This document shows, in pieces, positions 13,171 to 23,730 of a DNA stretch of 64,000 bases (position 1 is its first letter; each line of letters opens with the position of its first letter). The position numbers and the translations under genes are program-made. Below the pieces are notes generated by a model, which saw nothing but the letters and a program-made list of their open reading frames with translations, had not been told where the DNA came from and searched no databases. The stretch lies in NCBI RefSeq assembly GCF_000004195.4, contig NC_030677.2, positions 201,674,713 to 201,738,712 of the forward strand. Reading direction: 5' to 3'. Source of the DNA: Xenopus tropicalis (lineage: Eukaryota > Chordata > Amphibia > Anura > Pipidae).

Positions 13171-16100
13171 GTGCGTGTGTGTGTATATGTGTGTACGTGT
13201 GTGTATGTGTGTGTATGTATGTGAGGCTATGCTGTACGTATGTACCCGTGCCAGCTGAGTTGTGTAGCTACTGTGTTACTGTGTATGATAAACAGGAGGG
13301 TTTGGCACTTTCTTGGCTGCGGCTCATAGAGATTTGTTGCCGTTAGGAGGATGAATAGTGCGGGTATGTGCGGCGCTGCCTGGGTTCTGCCAGCTGCTCC
13401 TGTCTGTCCATCACCTGACTCCATATTAATTCTAGTGAAATCCTTGGCATTCATGTGTAACATTCTACTGAGCGACCCAAAAACCAAATACGTCTATTTA
13501 GTGCCATAGAGATGGCGGAAGCACAGTGGGGGGAGTGGGTCGGATCACCCAGAGAAACTAATAGCGTGGGGCAGTGGCTCTCCGCTCTTTTGGGTTCACA
13601 TTCACCTCTACACTCCATTGTTATATCAGGGTCCCAATTACCATTTGTACACAAACAAACATAGGATCTATTGTCTGGAAACCCATTATCCAGAAAGCTC
13701 CATTTGCCATAGAGTCCTAGTTAAGACAGATTAGCTTTTTCTCCTTTATGGTTACAAATCTAAATAGCTGCACCCCTTATCCAAAAACCCCCCAGGTCCC
13801 AAGCCAAATAGGAAAACCCATACCAAAATATCAGTCGCCCTATTCCCAGCTGGATCTCAGAAATCTCTAGATATATGGATAAGCATTTACCCCAGGTAAT
13901 GTAATAAAAAGTTTGCCCACACTAGTAACCCATAGCAACCAATCAGAGATTTGTTTTCAAACGGCTGACCAGCAATTTCTACCTGGTGATTGGTCGCTAT
14001 AGGTTACTAGACAAGTAGCAAACCTAAGACCATTTATTACATTACCCTCGAGAACTCTAATTGGCTTTCAAGCTGTCTCCCATGTTCTACTCATCTGGGC
14101 CCTAGTTTGGAACCTTTGGTCTCCAGATTATAAAAGGTAAAAGGGCTCATTTGCTATTGCCACGGGTGCAAGTGAATGAGCGCTGAGGGGGCAAATATTA
14201 ATATTCCAGTGCAAGGTACAGGGTACAGCATGGTTTACCTCAAGGCAACCCTGAGTGTGTGTAATGAGACAATGTAAGTGGTTGTTGTTGGTCTACAACT
14301 CCCAGCGCCTTCACAGAGGTTATTTGTGGGATATTTGTGGGACTCTATATCTAGTGATCTGATTTCACGGCTCCTTTCATTTCAGGATAATTCCCATCTT
14401 CCTCATCCACCGCCCAGCAAACAATATCCCCTATGCAACAGTGGAGGAGGAATTAATTGGGGACTTTGTGAAGTATTCTGTGAAGGACGGCAAGGAGATC
14501 AATGTCCTGAGGAAGGACTCGGAGGCCGGGCAGAAGTGCTGCACGTTCCAGCACTGGGTATATGAGAAGACCAATGGAAATTTACTCGTCACTGATATGC
14601 AGGGTAATGTGATCCCGCCTGTTACTGTGAAATTGAATGCTCTGTGTTTCATACGGGTGAGCTCTGCATACCCCGAGTGGCTCTGCCCAGCTGGCCACAT
14701 TGTCGCACCTTTCCCTGTTATTTTTGCTCTGTTGCCAGGGCTGCACCGCTTGGGGACGGTTGGACAACTTTCCCAGGGAACCACACTTTGTTGGGGGGGG
14801 TCCCTGCAGTTGTTATAAACAGTGCAAAAGAAAAGGCTTGTCTCTTATGTAAAGGGGATGTAATGAAGGGGTCAGGGTCGGACTGGGCCGGTTGGGCACC
14901 AGGAAAAAACCCGGTGGTCCCCTGTGGCTAGGGTTGCCACCTTTTCTGGAAAAAAATTCCGGCCTTCTTATATTTTTTGTTATTTTCCCTATTAATAACA
15001 ATAGCATTAAGCATCATTTTTACCAGCCTGGCCGGTAAAATACTAGGTGGGAACCCTACCGCCGGCCCATAACCCAATCCCGAAGGCCCAAGCCACTTTA
15101 CTGGTGGTGACTGCAGGCAGACTCAATAGGCCACTGCAGATGAGGCACCCAGGCCAAATTACTCACTGGTGGGTGGCTATGGACTTCTACCAAACTGGCC
15201 TTAATGCATTGCAATATCTAAATGCTTTTTTCCCATCTGCAGGTGTTGGAATGAAACTGACAGATGTTGGCATAGCAACAATAACTAAAGGGTAAGTGCC
15301 AGCAGTTATTTCCATTGTTACTCATTCTTTAATGTTGTAATTCATGCCTGTCAGTCAGGGAGGTGCATGAATCCAGCAGTATCATTGCCTCTAAAGAGCT
15401 TTCCTAGAGAGACTGATAGGGCCAAGATAGTCAAAAGCAGCCTTTCCGTGTTGGGCCACAGTTCTTAGCCAAGGCCTCTATAGGACTGCAGACTTACTAC
15501 TATGTCCTTTATGAGGTAGAAGAATGCCGACGGATGGTGTTACACGCTCTATCCCAGCAGCCCGGGGAATGGACCAAGACCATAGGCCATATTTATATCT
15601 GTAGAAAGTGCTGGTTCCAATCCTAGTTCCTCCATGAGGGATCTGTAGATGTTGGATCTATTGATAAGCAAGTGAATCAGTAAATACAAAGCTCACCTTG
15701 GTGCTGACCAACATATTACATGCTATGGGCCAATCATTTCTCACATAGGATGTACAATAGCCAGATTAGACTAAACTATATCATTCAGTGAAGCCTATGG
15801 AGCCTTTGAGCAGCCTGGGGGCCATAAATATCCTTTGCAGGGCCACAGGCCTCCAGTTGGGCAACTCTGCTATAAAGTATTACAGGTTGCCCAACTTACC
15901 TAATTCCATTAAGTGAATCTTTTCCTATGATCTGTAATCCACAGAAGTGGAGCAATCAAAACCTGAAGGCCTATTGTTGTTCCCAACGCGTTTCTCTAAA
16001 TGTAGAAAGTTGTAGGTAGAGAGAAATCTCCCAGCGTCCCTTTCTGTGCGAGTTGTTTGGCTCCCAGTGCCTCAAAGGTCAGATTTAATGAGTTCTATCT

Positions 16101-17524
16101 GCATATTGCTGGTAATTAGCGGAAGAAAGGGAACATTTCATGAGGCAGGTCAGCGAGTCACGCCTTTGAAGCCGTCGTTAGTTTGGCCAATTATTATAAA
16201 TGTGAGAAGCTGCTGCTCTTTCATGTGGGAAGTCGGAGTTAAAGTTAATGAACATTGGTCACTTTGAAATGGAAATGTAATAGGAAATGTGTCGTTGGGT
16301 GTCAGGGTTCCCTCTCCAAAATATTCTCCTCCTTCCCCCCCTCACCTCCTTTCTTTCCTTATTCCCTTCTCTTCTCCGCTCCTTCTTCTACTCTTCTTAC
16401 CTCTCCCCCCTCCCCATCTTCCCTCTCTCTATGGTTTTCTGCATTCCCCCCTTTTTCTTTCACTAATTCTGCCTCTCCACATTCCCATGAGAGTCGTTGA
16501 TGCCATCTTGAAAATTCAGTGTATTTTATTTACGTGTGATACCATTGCATTTGTATGGCAATCAATACTCATGGAACGTTAAAGGGAAACTATACCCCCA
16601 GAATGAATACTTAACCAACAGACCGTTTATATCATATTAAATTACCTACCAAACTATATATCAGTAAATATTGCCCTTTTACAGCCTTTCCCTTGAGCCG
16701 CCATTTAGTGATGGGCTGTGTGCCCCCTCAGAGATCAGCTGACAGGAAGTGATGCAGCTCTAACTGTAACAGGAAGTAGTGTGGGAGTAAAAGGCAGAAC
16801 TCTGTGAATCCTATGATCCCAGGGGGCGGCCCTTAGTACATAAAATGGCAGTTTTCTATTTAGGATTACCCAATGGCACATACTGCTATATGGAAATGGT
16901 TTATTTGGATGAAGCAGGGTTTACATATGAGCTGTTTATGCAGTATATTTTTATAGAGACCTACATTGTTGTGGGGGGTATAGTTTCCCTTTAATGGTGT
17001 TATTCAGGCAATGCCAAAAGAATGCCCTGTGCTGCGTAGTTTTGCATTTTTATGCCCCCGGAAATGCACAGGTTTGCCATTTGGCTGATTCAATTGAATG
17101 GAACTTGGCGTAATTAAGCTACAAAGGGAGTTTTTAAAACCAAAACACCACATGTGGCTTTGTAAACTTTCTAAATGCCACTCTCGTGACTTCTCTGACT
17201 GAGGAAGCAGATCTAACCCCCCCATTACACAGAGATATGGTATGTTCCAATATGTCCATTGTTGCTCTCCTTAGGCCTTACATTTTGTATCCTGCTCTTT
17301 CCCTTAGGTACAAGGGATTTAAAGGGAACTGCTCGGTCTCGTTCATAGATCAGTTCAAGGCCTTACACCAGTGCAACAAGTTCTGTGAAATTCTAGGGTT
17401 AAAGTCCCTGAAAGCCAACCCAGCGAAGCCAAAGAAACAAAGTGCTGCCAAGGAAAGGACTCAGCCCAGCGCGGCCGGCTCCCGAAAAAGCAAAAATGGG
17501 CCCAAGCCGAAGCACAAAACGTAG
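1457..17524 (+). CDS. alpk2: alpk2, alpha-kinase 2 (3' part of gene, nine coding exons)
   Basis: Atypical (alpha-type) serine/threonine protein kinase. The nine exons inferred here join without breaking phase: 1457-2549, 4167-4314, 8132-8259, 8341-8376, 10597-10871, 11467-11555, 14386-14603, 15243-15291 and 17308-17524. The order is a low-complexity region, an Ig I-set domain, then an alpha-kinase domain with the VLKV lysine, the HWVYEK and TDMQG segments and a C-terminal HxCxxxC zinc motif. The kinase domain and the tail [19 protein letters not shown] resemble vertebrate ALPK2 more than ALPK3 or ALPK1, judged from memory of the family. The 5' exons lie outside the window. Neighbouring nedd4l and mir-122 support orthology. 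Mammalian ALPK2 is linked to heart and muscle; its substrates are poorly known. Confidence 0.93.
2582..2662 (+). repeat. 33-bp tandem repeat at start of alpk2 intron
   Basis: About 2.4 copies of a 33-bp unit containing TAATAGGATTAGGTAATACT lie just inside the intron after the 2549 donor. The unit length is a multiple of three, so the frame stays open and reads as repeated [11 protein letters not shown]. It is probably intronic low-complexity DNA. Confidence 0.7.
3578..3997. repeat. Direct duplication of a ~175-bp segment
   Basis: The segment beginning CACACTTTACTGCTGCGCTG at about 3579 recurs at about 3822 with few differences (for example GGGAGCAAGATAG versus GGGAGAAAGATAG). Both copies run through GGAGTAGGAGAA. 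The offset is about 243 bp. The copies are so similar that the duplication is recent. It is intronic in alpk2. Confidence 0.85.
3999..4036 (+). repeat. Lone ~38-bp match to the 82-bp satellite unit
   Basis: The sequence from CAGCCACAGTCCCTTCCCAG through ACTATTATCCCGCTGCC matches the core of the 82-bp satellite found at 45.4-52.9 kb, with about one or two differences. Only one partial unit is present, directly after the second copy of the 175-bp duplication and about 130 bp before an alpk2 exon. Confidence 0.75.
4167..4314 (+). CDS. alpk2: alpk2 exon: first half of Ig I-set domain
   Basis: Begins after acceptor TTTACAG with CT, completing an Ala codon with the G from the previous exon. Ends at donor AGAAG/GTAAAT in phase 2. 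The peptide [12 protein letters not shown], then GNVKLFCQF and [11 protein letters not shown], has the B-strand cysteine and the core tryptophan of an I-set Ig fold. The second cysteine lies in the next exon. Confidence 0.93.
4741..4793 (+). repeat. (ATAC)n/(ACAC)n microsatellite
   Basis: Alternating ATAC and ACAC tetramers. They follow GCACTGTATAAGTAAAGTT, which resembles the 3' end of the LINE copies at 24.4 and 41.9 kb, so this may be an old LINE tail. Confidence 0.8.
4937..5215 (-). mobile_element. Palindromic TTAA-type MITE, truncated copy
   Basis: Shares GGCCGACCGATAT-type internal inverted motifs and the terminus CCGTGTATGGGCACCTTTAG with the copies at 12394-12784 and 21709-22060. One end is missing: it starts inside the element at CTTATCGGCCCGTG. 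It is non-autonomous and encodes nothing. Confidence 0.7.
5660..6605 (+). mobile_element. 5'-truncated L2/CR1-like LINE with degenerate reverse-transcriptase C-terminal region
   Basis: Reading frames at 5676-5951 and 6082-6450 encode the C-terminal part of a non-LTR retrotransposon protein: [27 protein letters not shown] and [12 protein letters not shown], then [20 protein letters not shown] and [10 protein letters not shown] frame break near 5950-6080 makes it a dead copy. The 3' end reads GGTTGAACTTGATGGACACT and closes with an (ATGTAACT)n tail at about 6570-6604, typical of this clade in frogs. The 5' half (endonuclease and most of the RT) is absent. It is intronic in alpk2. Confidence 0.88.
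7042..7232. mobile_element. hAT-type MITE with perfect 8-bp target duplication
   Basis: Terminal inverted repeats CAGGGTCAGACTGG and CCAGTCTGACCCTG bound a 191-bp GC-rich element. It is flanked on both sides by CTTGAGGG (7034-7041 and 7233-7240). The 8-bp duplication and CAG...CTG ends are characteristic of hAT elements. Confidence 0.9.
7376..7800. mobile_element. Interspersed repeat, same family as 62955-63395
   Basis: Shared diagnostic stretches with the later copy include TGGTCTTCATT, CTTTCCAACTTTCAA, CCTGGTTGCTAGGG and GCTGCTGAACAAAAG-type sequence in the same order. CCTTTAA near one end and an A/T-rich interior suggest a non-autonomous DNA element. The family name is not assigned. Confidence 0.65.
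8132..8259 (+). CDS. alpk2: alpk2 exon: second half of Ig I-set domain
   Basis: Follows a strong polypyrimidine acceptor (TTTCCCCTTTCAG). Its first C completes an AGC Ser codon. Encodes [19 protein letters not shown], then [20 protein letters not shown], with the DxGxYxC motif of the Ig F strand and a final SxEFHL G strand. Ends at donor GATG/GTAAGT in phase 1. Confidence 0.95.
8341..8376 (+). CDS. alpk2: alpk2 micro-exon (36 bp) linking Ig and kinase domains
   Basis: A 36-bp exon between acceptor TTTTCTAG and donor GAAG/GTAAAG, phase 1 at both ends. It adds [12 protein letters not shown]. It lies only 81 bp after the previous exon. It is supported by phase, splice signals and a similar short linker (V-L-x-Q-L-S) in mammalian ALPK2. 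Skipping it would keep the frame. Confidence 0.82.
9668..9858. mobile_element. hAT-type MITE
   Basis: Inverted ends CAGGGCTGTCCAACT and AGTTGGACAGCACTG. Flanking 8-bp sequences CCCTAAGC (9660-9667) and CCATAAGC (9859-9866) differ at one base, an old target duplication. Related termini appear as fragments near 15840-15880 and 44459-44490. Confidence 0.85.
9915..9972 (-). mobile_element. Old LINE 3'-end fragment
   Basis: GGGTTGAAGAAGGACAAAAG, then TCCATGAAGTTTAACCTTTC, is a diverged reverse complement of the 3' end of the LINE at 5660-6605. No coding sequence remains. Confidence 0.5.
10597..10871 (+). CDS. alpk2: alpk2 exon: N-lobe of alpha-kinase domain
   Basis: Follows acceptor CCTTAG and ends phase 0 at GTGCAG/GTGAGG. 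Encodes [58 protein letters not shown] and the helix [12 protein letters not shown]. The Lys in VLKVHN corresponds to the ATP-contacting lysine of the alpha-kinase fold, and [11 protein letters not shown] to its glycine-containing strand region. Confidence 0.96.
11467..11555 (+). CDS. alpk2: alpk2 exon: alpha-kinase domain
   Basis: Runs from acceptor GATAG to donor CCGGA/GTAAGT, phase 0 to 2. Encodes [20 protein letters not shown], then [10 protein letters not shown]. The [14 protein letters not shown] helix is strongly conserved in ALPK2/ALPK3. A long (GATA)n array begins about 40 bp after the donor. Confidence 0.95.
11595..12068 (+). repeat. (GATA)n microsatellite, ~470 bp
   Basis: Almost pure GATA/TAGA tetramers broken by periodic TGATAGATAG and TAATAGATAG variants, which show local re-amplification of an interrupted unit. 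It is intronic in alpk2 and is the reverse complement of the array at 18.9-19.8 kb. Confidence 0.97.
12394..12784. mobile_element. Palindromic TTAA-type MITE, near full length
   Basis: Ends are TTAAGGTGGCCATACACG and CGTGTATGGCCACCTTTA. The interior contains nested palindromes (CGCTCGCTTGGCGA with TCGCCAAGCGAGCG; CCGATCGTTTGG with CCAGACGATCGG). The whole element could fold into one long hairpin. TTAA at the left end and at both ends of the 21709-22060 copy suggest TTAA-target insertion (piggyBac- or Kolobok-like). Confidence 0.85.
13115..13232 (+). repeat. (GT)n/(AT)n microsatellite
   Basis: Alternating purine-pyrimidine tract of GTGTGTAT and TATATATA blocks. No gene is present in the surrounding intron. 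Confidence 0.9.
13660..13830. mobile_element. Degenerate copy of the family carrying the 112-bp repeat (no internal array)
   Basis: CTGGAAACCCATTATCCAGAAAG, given here by its key parts GGAAACCCATTATCCAGAAA and CCTTATCCAAAAACCCCC, resembles the TTATCCAGAAA-type ends of the elements at 27.7, 37.4 and 53.7 kb. The tandem core is absent. Confidence 0.45.
13898..14046. mobile_element. Palindromic MITE, copy 1 (GTTTGCCC family)
   Basis: Inverted halves AATGTAATAAAAAGTTTGCC and the complementary ATTTATTACATT end, with AACCCATAGCAACCAATCAG facing TGATTGGTCGCTATAGGTTA. Same family as 62788-62942. Confidence 0.8.
14386..14603 (+). CDS. alpk2: alpk2 exon: alpha-kinase catalytic core
   Basis: Acceptor ATTTCAG; the first G completes a Glu codon. 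Encodes [62 protein letters not shown]. It contains the conserved Glu cluster of the hinge region, the zinc-ligand-type His in QHWVYE, and the catalytic Asp in TDMQG. Donor CAGG/GTAATG in phase 1. This is the most diagnostic exon for ALPK2. Confidence 0.97.
14874..15060. mobile_element. Nested DNA-transposon fragments
   Basis: CAGGGTCGGACTGGGCCGG at 14874 is an end of the hAT family seen at 7042. It is followed at about 14931 by a second element with inverted ends AGGGTTGCCACC and GGTGGGAACCCT (to about 15058), after which CGCCGGCCCATAA continues. This looks like one MITE inserted into another. Confidence 0.6.
15243..15291 (+). CDS. alpk2: alpk2 exon: alpha-kinase domain (LTDVGIAT)
   Basis: 49-bp exon between acceptor TCTGCAG and donor AAAGG/GTAAGT, phase 1 to 2. 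Encodes [17 protein letters not shown]. The LTDVGIAT segment matches the alpha-kinase activation-segment-equivalent region next to the zinc site. Confidence 0.95.
15840..15885. mobile_element. hAT-like terminal fragment
   Basis: GGCCACAGGCCTCCAGTTGG, then GCAACTCTGC, resembles the end of the 9668-9858 element. No matching second end or target duplication was found. Confidence 0.4.
16308..16470 (+). repeat. Polypyrimidine (C/T-rich) tract
   Basis: About 160 bp of almost uninterrupted C and T on the + strand, intronic in alpk2. It has potential for triplex formation. It is not followed directly by an acceptor. Confidence 0.8.
16579..16994. mobile_element. T2-type MITE (Kolobok-like), intact ends
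   Basis: Ends TTAAAGGGAAACTATACCCC and GGGGTATAGTTTCCCTTTAA are perfect inverted repeats, with TTAA at both borders. The TTAAAGG start is the hallmark of frog T2-MITEs. It has no coding capacity and is intronic in alpk2. Confidence 0.92.
17308..17524 (+). CDS. alpk2: alpk2 last exon: zinc motif and C-terminal tail
   Basis: Acceptor CCCTTAG; the first G completes a Gly codon. Encodes [34 protein letters not shown] and a basic tail ending [10 protein letters not shown], with stop TAG at 17522-17524. The H-x-C-x3-C motif supplies zinc ligands of the alpha-kinase fold. The tail of about 37 residues after LGLKSL is Lys/Ser-rich and probably disordered. Confidence 0.96.
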
Positions 17525-18470
17525 CTCCTCTCCGGCGCTATTTGTGGAGGAATGCGCTTCCTAGACCCTATTGAGTTACCCACCGAGGGGACATTGCTGG
17601 TTGCCTAGAAACAGCCGTTAGTTACCCGGCAGATGGACTCATTCACAGCCGCTTAGTGTGGAACTTTCTTCATTTTGGATCCCCTTTTCTGTACAGAATA
17701 TTCATAGTTTTCCTAAGGAAATAGTGTGTATATATATAATAGCGCGGGGATAGCGCAGGACACACGCGGCCCTCCCGCTACAGCTGGTCTAGAACTCCCA
17801 TCATCCCTCTGACTGACAGGGGCCGTTGGGAGTTGTAGATCAATGAAAGCAGGGGGGCTGCCAGCTGGATAGCCGGCATTGTTTAGGATTTTTGCTGATA
17901 GCTTGCATAGGCCGTGTGTACAGCAGCCCCATTACGGGGGGGCAGGACTTACACGAAGTCTCTACTTTAGCTTCAAGCTTTTCTTATGCGCTTTATAAGC
18001 TTTAAAATAGGCCCTGGCATCTCAGGTTCACAGAGACCCAAACATGGCACCCCCACCGGCCCAATGAATACTGACTGTCTATGGCACCTTACAGCAGCCC
18101 CCCCAGCCCAATGAATAGTGAGTGTCTATGGCACCTTACAGCAGCCAGAACCCACAGATTGCCGGTCCGGCCTGGACACAGACTGTCAGGACATCAATTG
18201 CCGACTCCCACAATCAATGGGCCTCAGTCAGACAAAAAGTGGCCAAAAAGGACTCTTATGGAATTTCCATATTTCCCACCTTTCTGGATAATGGGTTTCC
18301 AGATCACAGATCCTATAATTAATGGCAGGAATGCATGAAGTGTAGTTCTGAGTTCCAGATTTGGCCAAATCTTTATTATTTAGCAAAACTTGCTCCAAAT
18401 GTTTTCCTGTCCCTCGGACCCAAAAACGAACAAAGCCTTGTGGGAAATAAAAGGAGTCTTGTGGATCAGG
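17525..18470 (+). other. alpk2 3' UTR (inferred) with candidate poly(A) signal
   Basis: No downstream exon is seen. The first AATAAA on the + strand after the stop is at 18446-18451, followed by a GT-rich stretch, giving a 3' UTR near 0.95 kb. The end is inferred, not shown. Confidence 0.45.
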
Positions 18471-18892
18471 GATGTGTTGGGCAAAGTACCCAGGGCCGGG
18501 GCTACAACGCTGGGAGCTCTGTGGTCATGTGACAACCATAAGTGGCAAATGGGGTTTTTGCTCACAAACCCTACAGTACTCTGTGCTCAAGGATCGACTA
18601 TAAAGTTGGATTTGGTTTCGACCAGCGAGATCAGAAAGAAAAAACGTTTTGTACTCGATTGTATTGCTTTGTACCTGTGTGTCAGGATTCATGCTCTTAA
18701 TTTATTAACAAAGGAACTGTATTTGTTGTTTTTTGCACACATTTTATTGATCTATGATCTATTATCTACCTGTCTTGCCAGCCAATCTTATCTACCTACT
18801 GTATGTGTCGTAGATATATATCCGCCTTTCTATTTACCCGGCCACATTTATGGATCTTTTTTAATCAAACTTATCTCACTAGAAATCATCTG

Positions 18893-19817
<925 letters not shown>

Positions 19818-20754
19818 ATGCAGGCTAAAGTGTTCATGGTGTATCGGAGTGAGGCCACAATGGGTTGCGGAGCTGTAAAGCTGGAGGGAATGTTACTGCC
19901 CATCCCAGGATGGCACATCTATAAGGGGCTAAAGCCTGAAGCAAAGCATGCCTGTTATTGCACTGTGCTTCTTGCTTCTAAGATGTTTCAATTTTGCAAC
20001 AGCCGTCCCCATTTATGTATGCAACGTGGCAGCACCGACTGGAGCCCCCAAATATGAAGCCTTAAGTCTTGCCTTAGTGTTAGCGCCAGTACTGGCCCAT
20101 TTAATGGTGCTTCTCCTACTTCAGCTTTAGGAGTTCACTAATAACATTGCTTACTGTATGTGCAATATTATATATAAGTGCACACTCTCATTCTGCTTTC
20201 CCCTGTTGCACCAGTTGTCATAGCTATACAGCCTATAGCCACTAGGGGTGCTGTTCTGCAGCTCGGCAGCCCCCCAGTAATAGCAACTCCCACTCTTATC
20301 TGCAAATAATCCATTGGCATAATCCACGTGGCACCCAACAGAACCCAAGATGCACCCAGACAGAGGGATTGTATAATTTCCTGAAGTGGAACCGTGACTT
20401 CTTATTCGTTAGGCCCCTCTGTGCCGCTGGGGGCGGGGCATAGCCTTGCACATGTCAGAGTGTTTCCCAGATATTTGCACCTTTTTGTCCTGTCGTTCCG
20501 TCTGTCTGTCTCTTGTTACGTTTCATTGAAGCAAACGATGATTTATTCTTTCAATGTAGGAGCCTTTTTCATTAGGATGCCGGGCAGTTGACATGTTTAC
20601 ATATGATCTGAGTGATTTTTAGCTGCAGATATGTACTAAAAACATAAGGTTTTTGCCTATTAAAAAGTAATTCTGAATAAATGGCTCATTGGGTCACTGG
20701 TCAAAAAGGACAAAGCCTTGGCACTACACTATACCTCCCACCACCATCAGTTCT

Positions 20755-21388
20755 CTTTGCACCAACCACCCCCTATAGCAGCCCCTTGGCACCAACCACC
20801 CCCTATAGTAGCCCCTTGGCACCAACCAACCACCCCCTATAGCAGCCCCTGGCACAAACCACCCCCTATAGCAGCCCCTTGGCACAAACCACCCCCTATA
20901 GCAGCCCCTTGGCACAAGCCACCCCCTATAGCAGCCCCTTGGCACCAACCACCCCCTATAGCAGCCCCTTTACACCAACCACCCCCTATAGCAGCCCCTT
21001 GGCACCAACCAACCACCCACTATAGCAGCCCTTGGCACCAACCACCCCCTATAGCAGCCCCTTGCACAAACCACCCCCTATAGCAGCCCCTTTACACCAA
21101 CCACCCCCTACAGCAGCCCCTTGACACCAACCACCTCCTATAGCAGCCCCTTGGCACCAACCACCCCCTATAGCAGCCCCTTGACACCAACCACCCCCTA
21201 TAGCAGCCCCTTGGCACCAACCACCCCCTATAGCAGCCCCTTGGCACCAACCACCCCCAATAGCAGCCCCTTGGCACCAAGCACCCCCAATAGCAGCCCC
21301 TTGGCACCAACCACACCCTATAGCAGCCCCTTGGCACCAACCACACCCTATAGCAGCCCTTGGCACCAACCACCCCCTTCACCAAGCA
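20755..21388 (+). repeat. 30-bp minisatellite, ~21 copies
   Basis: Unit built from CACCAACCACCCCCTATAGC plus AGCCCCTTGG, 30 bp, with a few 29- and 34-bp variants. Its length is a multiple of three, so both strands show spurious open frames. It lies between alpk2 and mir-122. Confidence 0.95.
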
Positions 21389-21708
21389 CATTTCTATCCA
21401 CCCCACATTCATCAGCTCCCCTGCACTGGCCACACCCTACACTAACCCCCCCCTATATAAGCCACACCCCCAGCCACCCATATGTTCACCAATTAAGGAT
21501 ATCAGGCCCATCATTTGGCCCTTGGACCATCTATCAGATCATATATGTTGCTAGGCAGGCTGTTGGGACGTGGAGTACATCAGCGCATAGAGGTGGTCCT
21601 TAGTTGACAGCAAAATCAAACTAGCCCCATCTACAGTCAGGCCATTGTGCCCCAGCTCCTCTACATCAGCTCCTCCTACGCCAACCACCCCCTACTCCAG
21701 CCACAGCC

Positions 21709-22060
21709 TTAAGGTCCCCATACACGGGCCCATAATAACTGCCGTTATCGGTCCCTTGGACTGATTCGGCAGCTTATCGGCCCATGTAGGGGCATGAACG
21801 AGGAGCCTGGCCGACCGATATCTGGCCTGAAATTGGGCAGATATCGATCGGCCAGGTTAGAAAATTCAGTCGGAGTGGGGACAATACCGGCTCATTGATG
21901 CGGTCCCCGAATGGACTGCCCCATTGCCGCCAATATAATTCGATCATTTGGCCCCAGGGCCAAACGATCAAATTTTTTTTTTTTACCTACACACTCCCCT
22001 ATGTCGCCCACCCATAGGTGGGGATATCGGGTGAAGATCCGCTTGCTTGGCGACCTTTAA
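21709..22060. mobile_element. Palindromic TTAA-type MITE, full length
   Basis: TTAAGGTCCCCATACACGGG at the left and CTTGGCGACCTTTAA at the right, with TTAA at both ends. The internal CGATCATTTGG and CCAAACGATC palindrome is shared with 12394-12784 in opposite orientation. Confidence 0.85.
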
Positions 22061-22587
22061 TAAAGTGCATGTCATTTCTGTGACTTTTGCAACTCAGCCC
22101 ATTATAGGAAAGCAAGTTGCTTTAATCCACACTGTAGTTTAAACCAAAATGACATTTTTTTGTAAAGCATCAGTAGCTGTGAAGGCAGTGTATGTTCTTA
22201 TGGCACCTATCAACACCCACGCCTTCCCCTTCCCCATCTCTGCACCTTTATAATAACCTCTCCTGCACCTTCCCCATCTCATTATCCTTCCGGCTCTCCT
22301 ACCCCCCAAACCCCCCGGCCCCAGTACTTCCCAGAGACACAGGGACACTATGGAGTCTAATGCAGTATCAGAGTGCAATCAGGTTCTACCAGCGCCCACT
22401 AAAAATGCCCGTTTTTAGAGTATTCAAAAAATAGTTAAACAGTGCAAATGGAGTGTAAACCCCGGTCAGAACTAAGTGACCCAATCCCATTGCGATCCCA
22501 TGGCCCAGTCGTAGTTTAGCCTCTTCTCTATGCCTATTCATTATTTAATATCATTTTGGTTACAAGCAGTATTTGTTTGCCCTTTCC

Positions 22588-22726
22588 TGCACTGCTGGTT
22601 CTGACTCCTGAAACAGGGCAGCACTCCCCCTGCCATTTCCAATACTGCCTTTTATGCGTCATTACAGGTCTGTTAATCAGACATCTCCTGGTACATTGTT
22701 TGAACAGTCAGTGCCAGCAGTGCAGA
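22588..22726. mobile_element. Short palindromic MITE (CACTGCTG family), copy 1
   Basis: Ends GCACTGCTGGTTCTGAC and GTCAGTGCCAGCAGTGC are inverted repeats, and internal TTCTGACTCCTGAAACA is shared with 25942-26056. Non-coding. Confidence 0.8.
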
Positions 22727-23424
22727 GGGTACCAAGGGACAGACATGCTGCTTCCCATAGCCATTGTGTTAACCTGTGAGCTACGAATGTGTATTGTGTA
22801 TAATTCTACATCACTTTATAAACGTGCCCATTAAATGTACAGGCTCCTGTGATGCCACGCCATGCCACCTTTATTATGGAAACACCACTTGTCCGGCCCC
22901 ATAGTAGATCTGATGGCTGTACTACTAGCAGCAATAAAGCTGCAGTCTGTGCTAGACTGACCAGTTCCAAATAGATGTTTATTCTTGTATTTTTCCTGTT
23001 CTATATGTTCATCCCCAATGCCTAGGGATACTGTTGCAAGGAAAAAAGGGCACAACTGTCTCTGCAGCCTGTAATCCCTTCCTAGTGAAATGATCAATAT
23101 CCTCGTGGGCAGTAAATTTCCAACCCTGCTGGTGATAAAGCAATATTCTGGCAGATAGGAATCCGCTATGGGTCCAGGGAGAAAAACACCTCATTGCCCC
23201 CCAGTGGGCGGTACAAGAACTACAAGTCCAAGAGGCTTTTAGAGCAATTGTGCATTGTGGCCACATATATACCATGTTTTTATATATCAGTATAATAAGT
23301 GCACAGGCTTTAACTGTGTTATTTTATCCTCTGACTGATTAGTGGGGCTCCATGCTTCAGTTCACACTTTGTTAAGTCTGTCCTATACTTTTGTGTTACT
23401 TTGTTCCTTCTGCTTTGGTCACAC

Positions 23425-23730
23425 ATTATTAGATCGGCTCATTTGGTGAGGTCACGTAACGAGCTGGTCTTTCATCGATGTGCCCACCCAAGGTGAGAGA
23501 TATTGGGCTTATCCAATCATTTAGCCCTAGAGCCAAAGTTCAGCTAATAATGACAGGGAAACAGGCTGTCGGGTTATGGACCACGTGAATGGGCTAATGT
23601 GGCCCTCAATCCTATGGGAAAATGAAACCTGCCTGACATCAATGGGGTAGATCTTTTGAAGGGCCCCGTACATGGGCACATAGGCTGCTGGATCAGCTGC
23701 TCAGATCTGCCCGTGTATGGCCTCCTTTAG
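23425..23730. mobile_element. Diverged TTAA-type palindromic MITE
   Basis: Old copy with GATCGGCTCATTTGG, a remnant of the GATATTGGGCTTATCCAATC segment and the end CCCGTGTATGGCCTCCTTTA. It is too diverged to define both ends. Confidence 0.55.

Noticed and set aside
20718..21603. Pro/Thr/Ser-rich and Gly/Trp-rich frames
   Set aside because: By-products of the 30-bp minisatellite.
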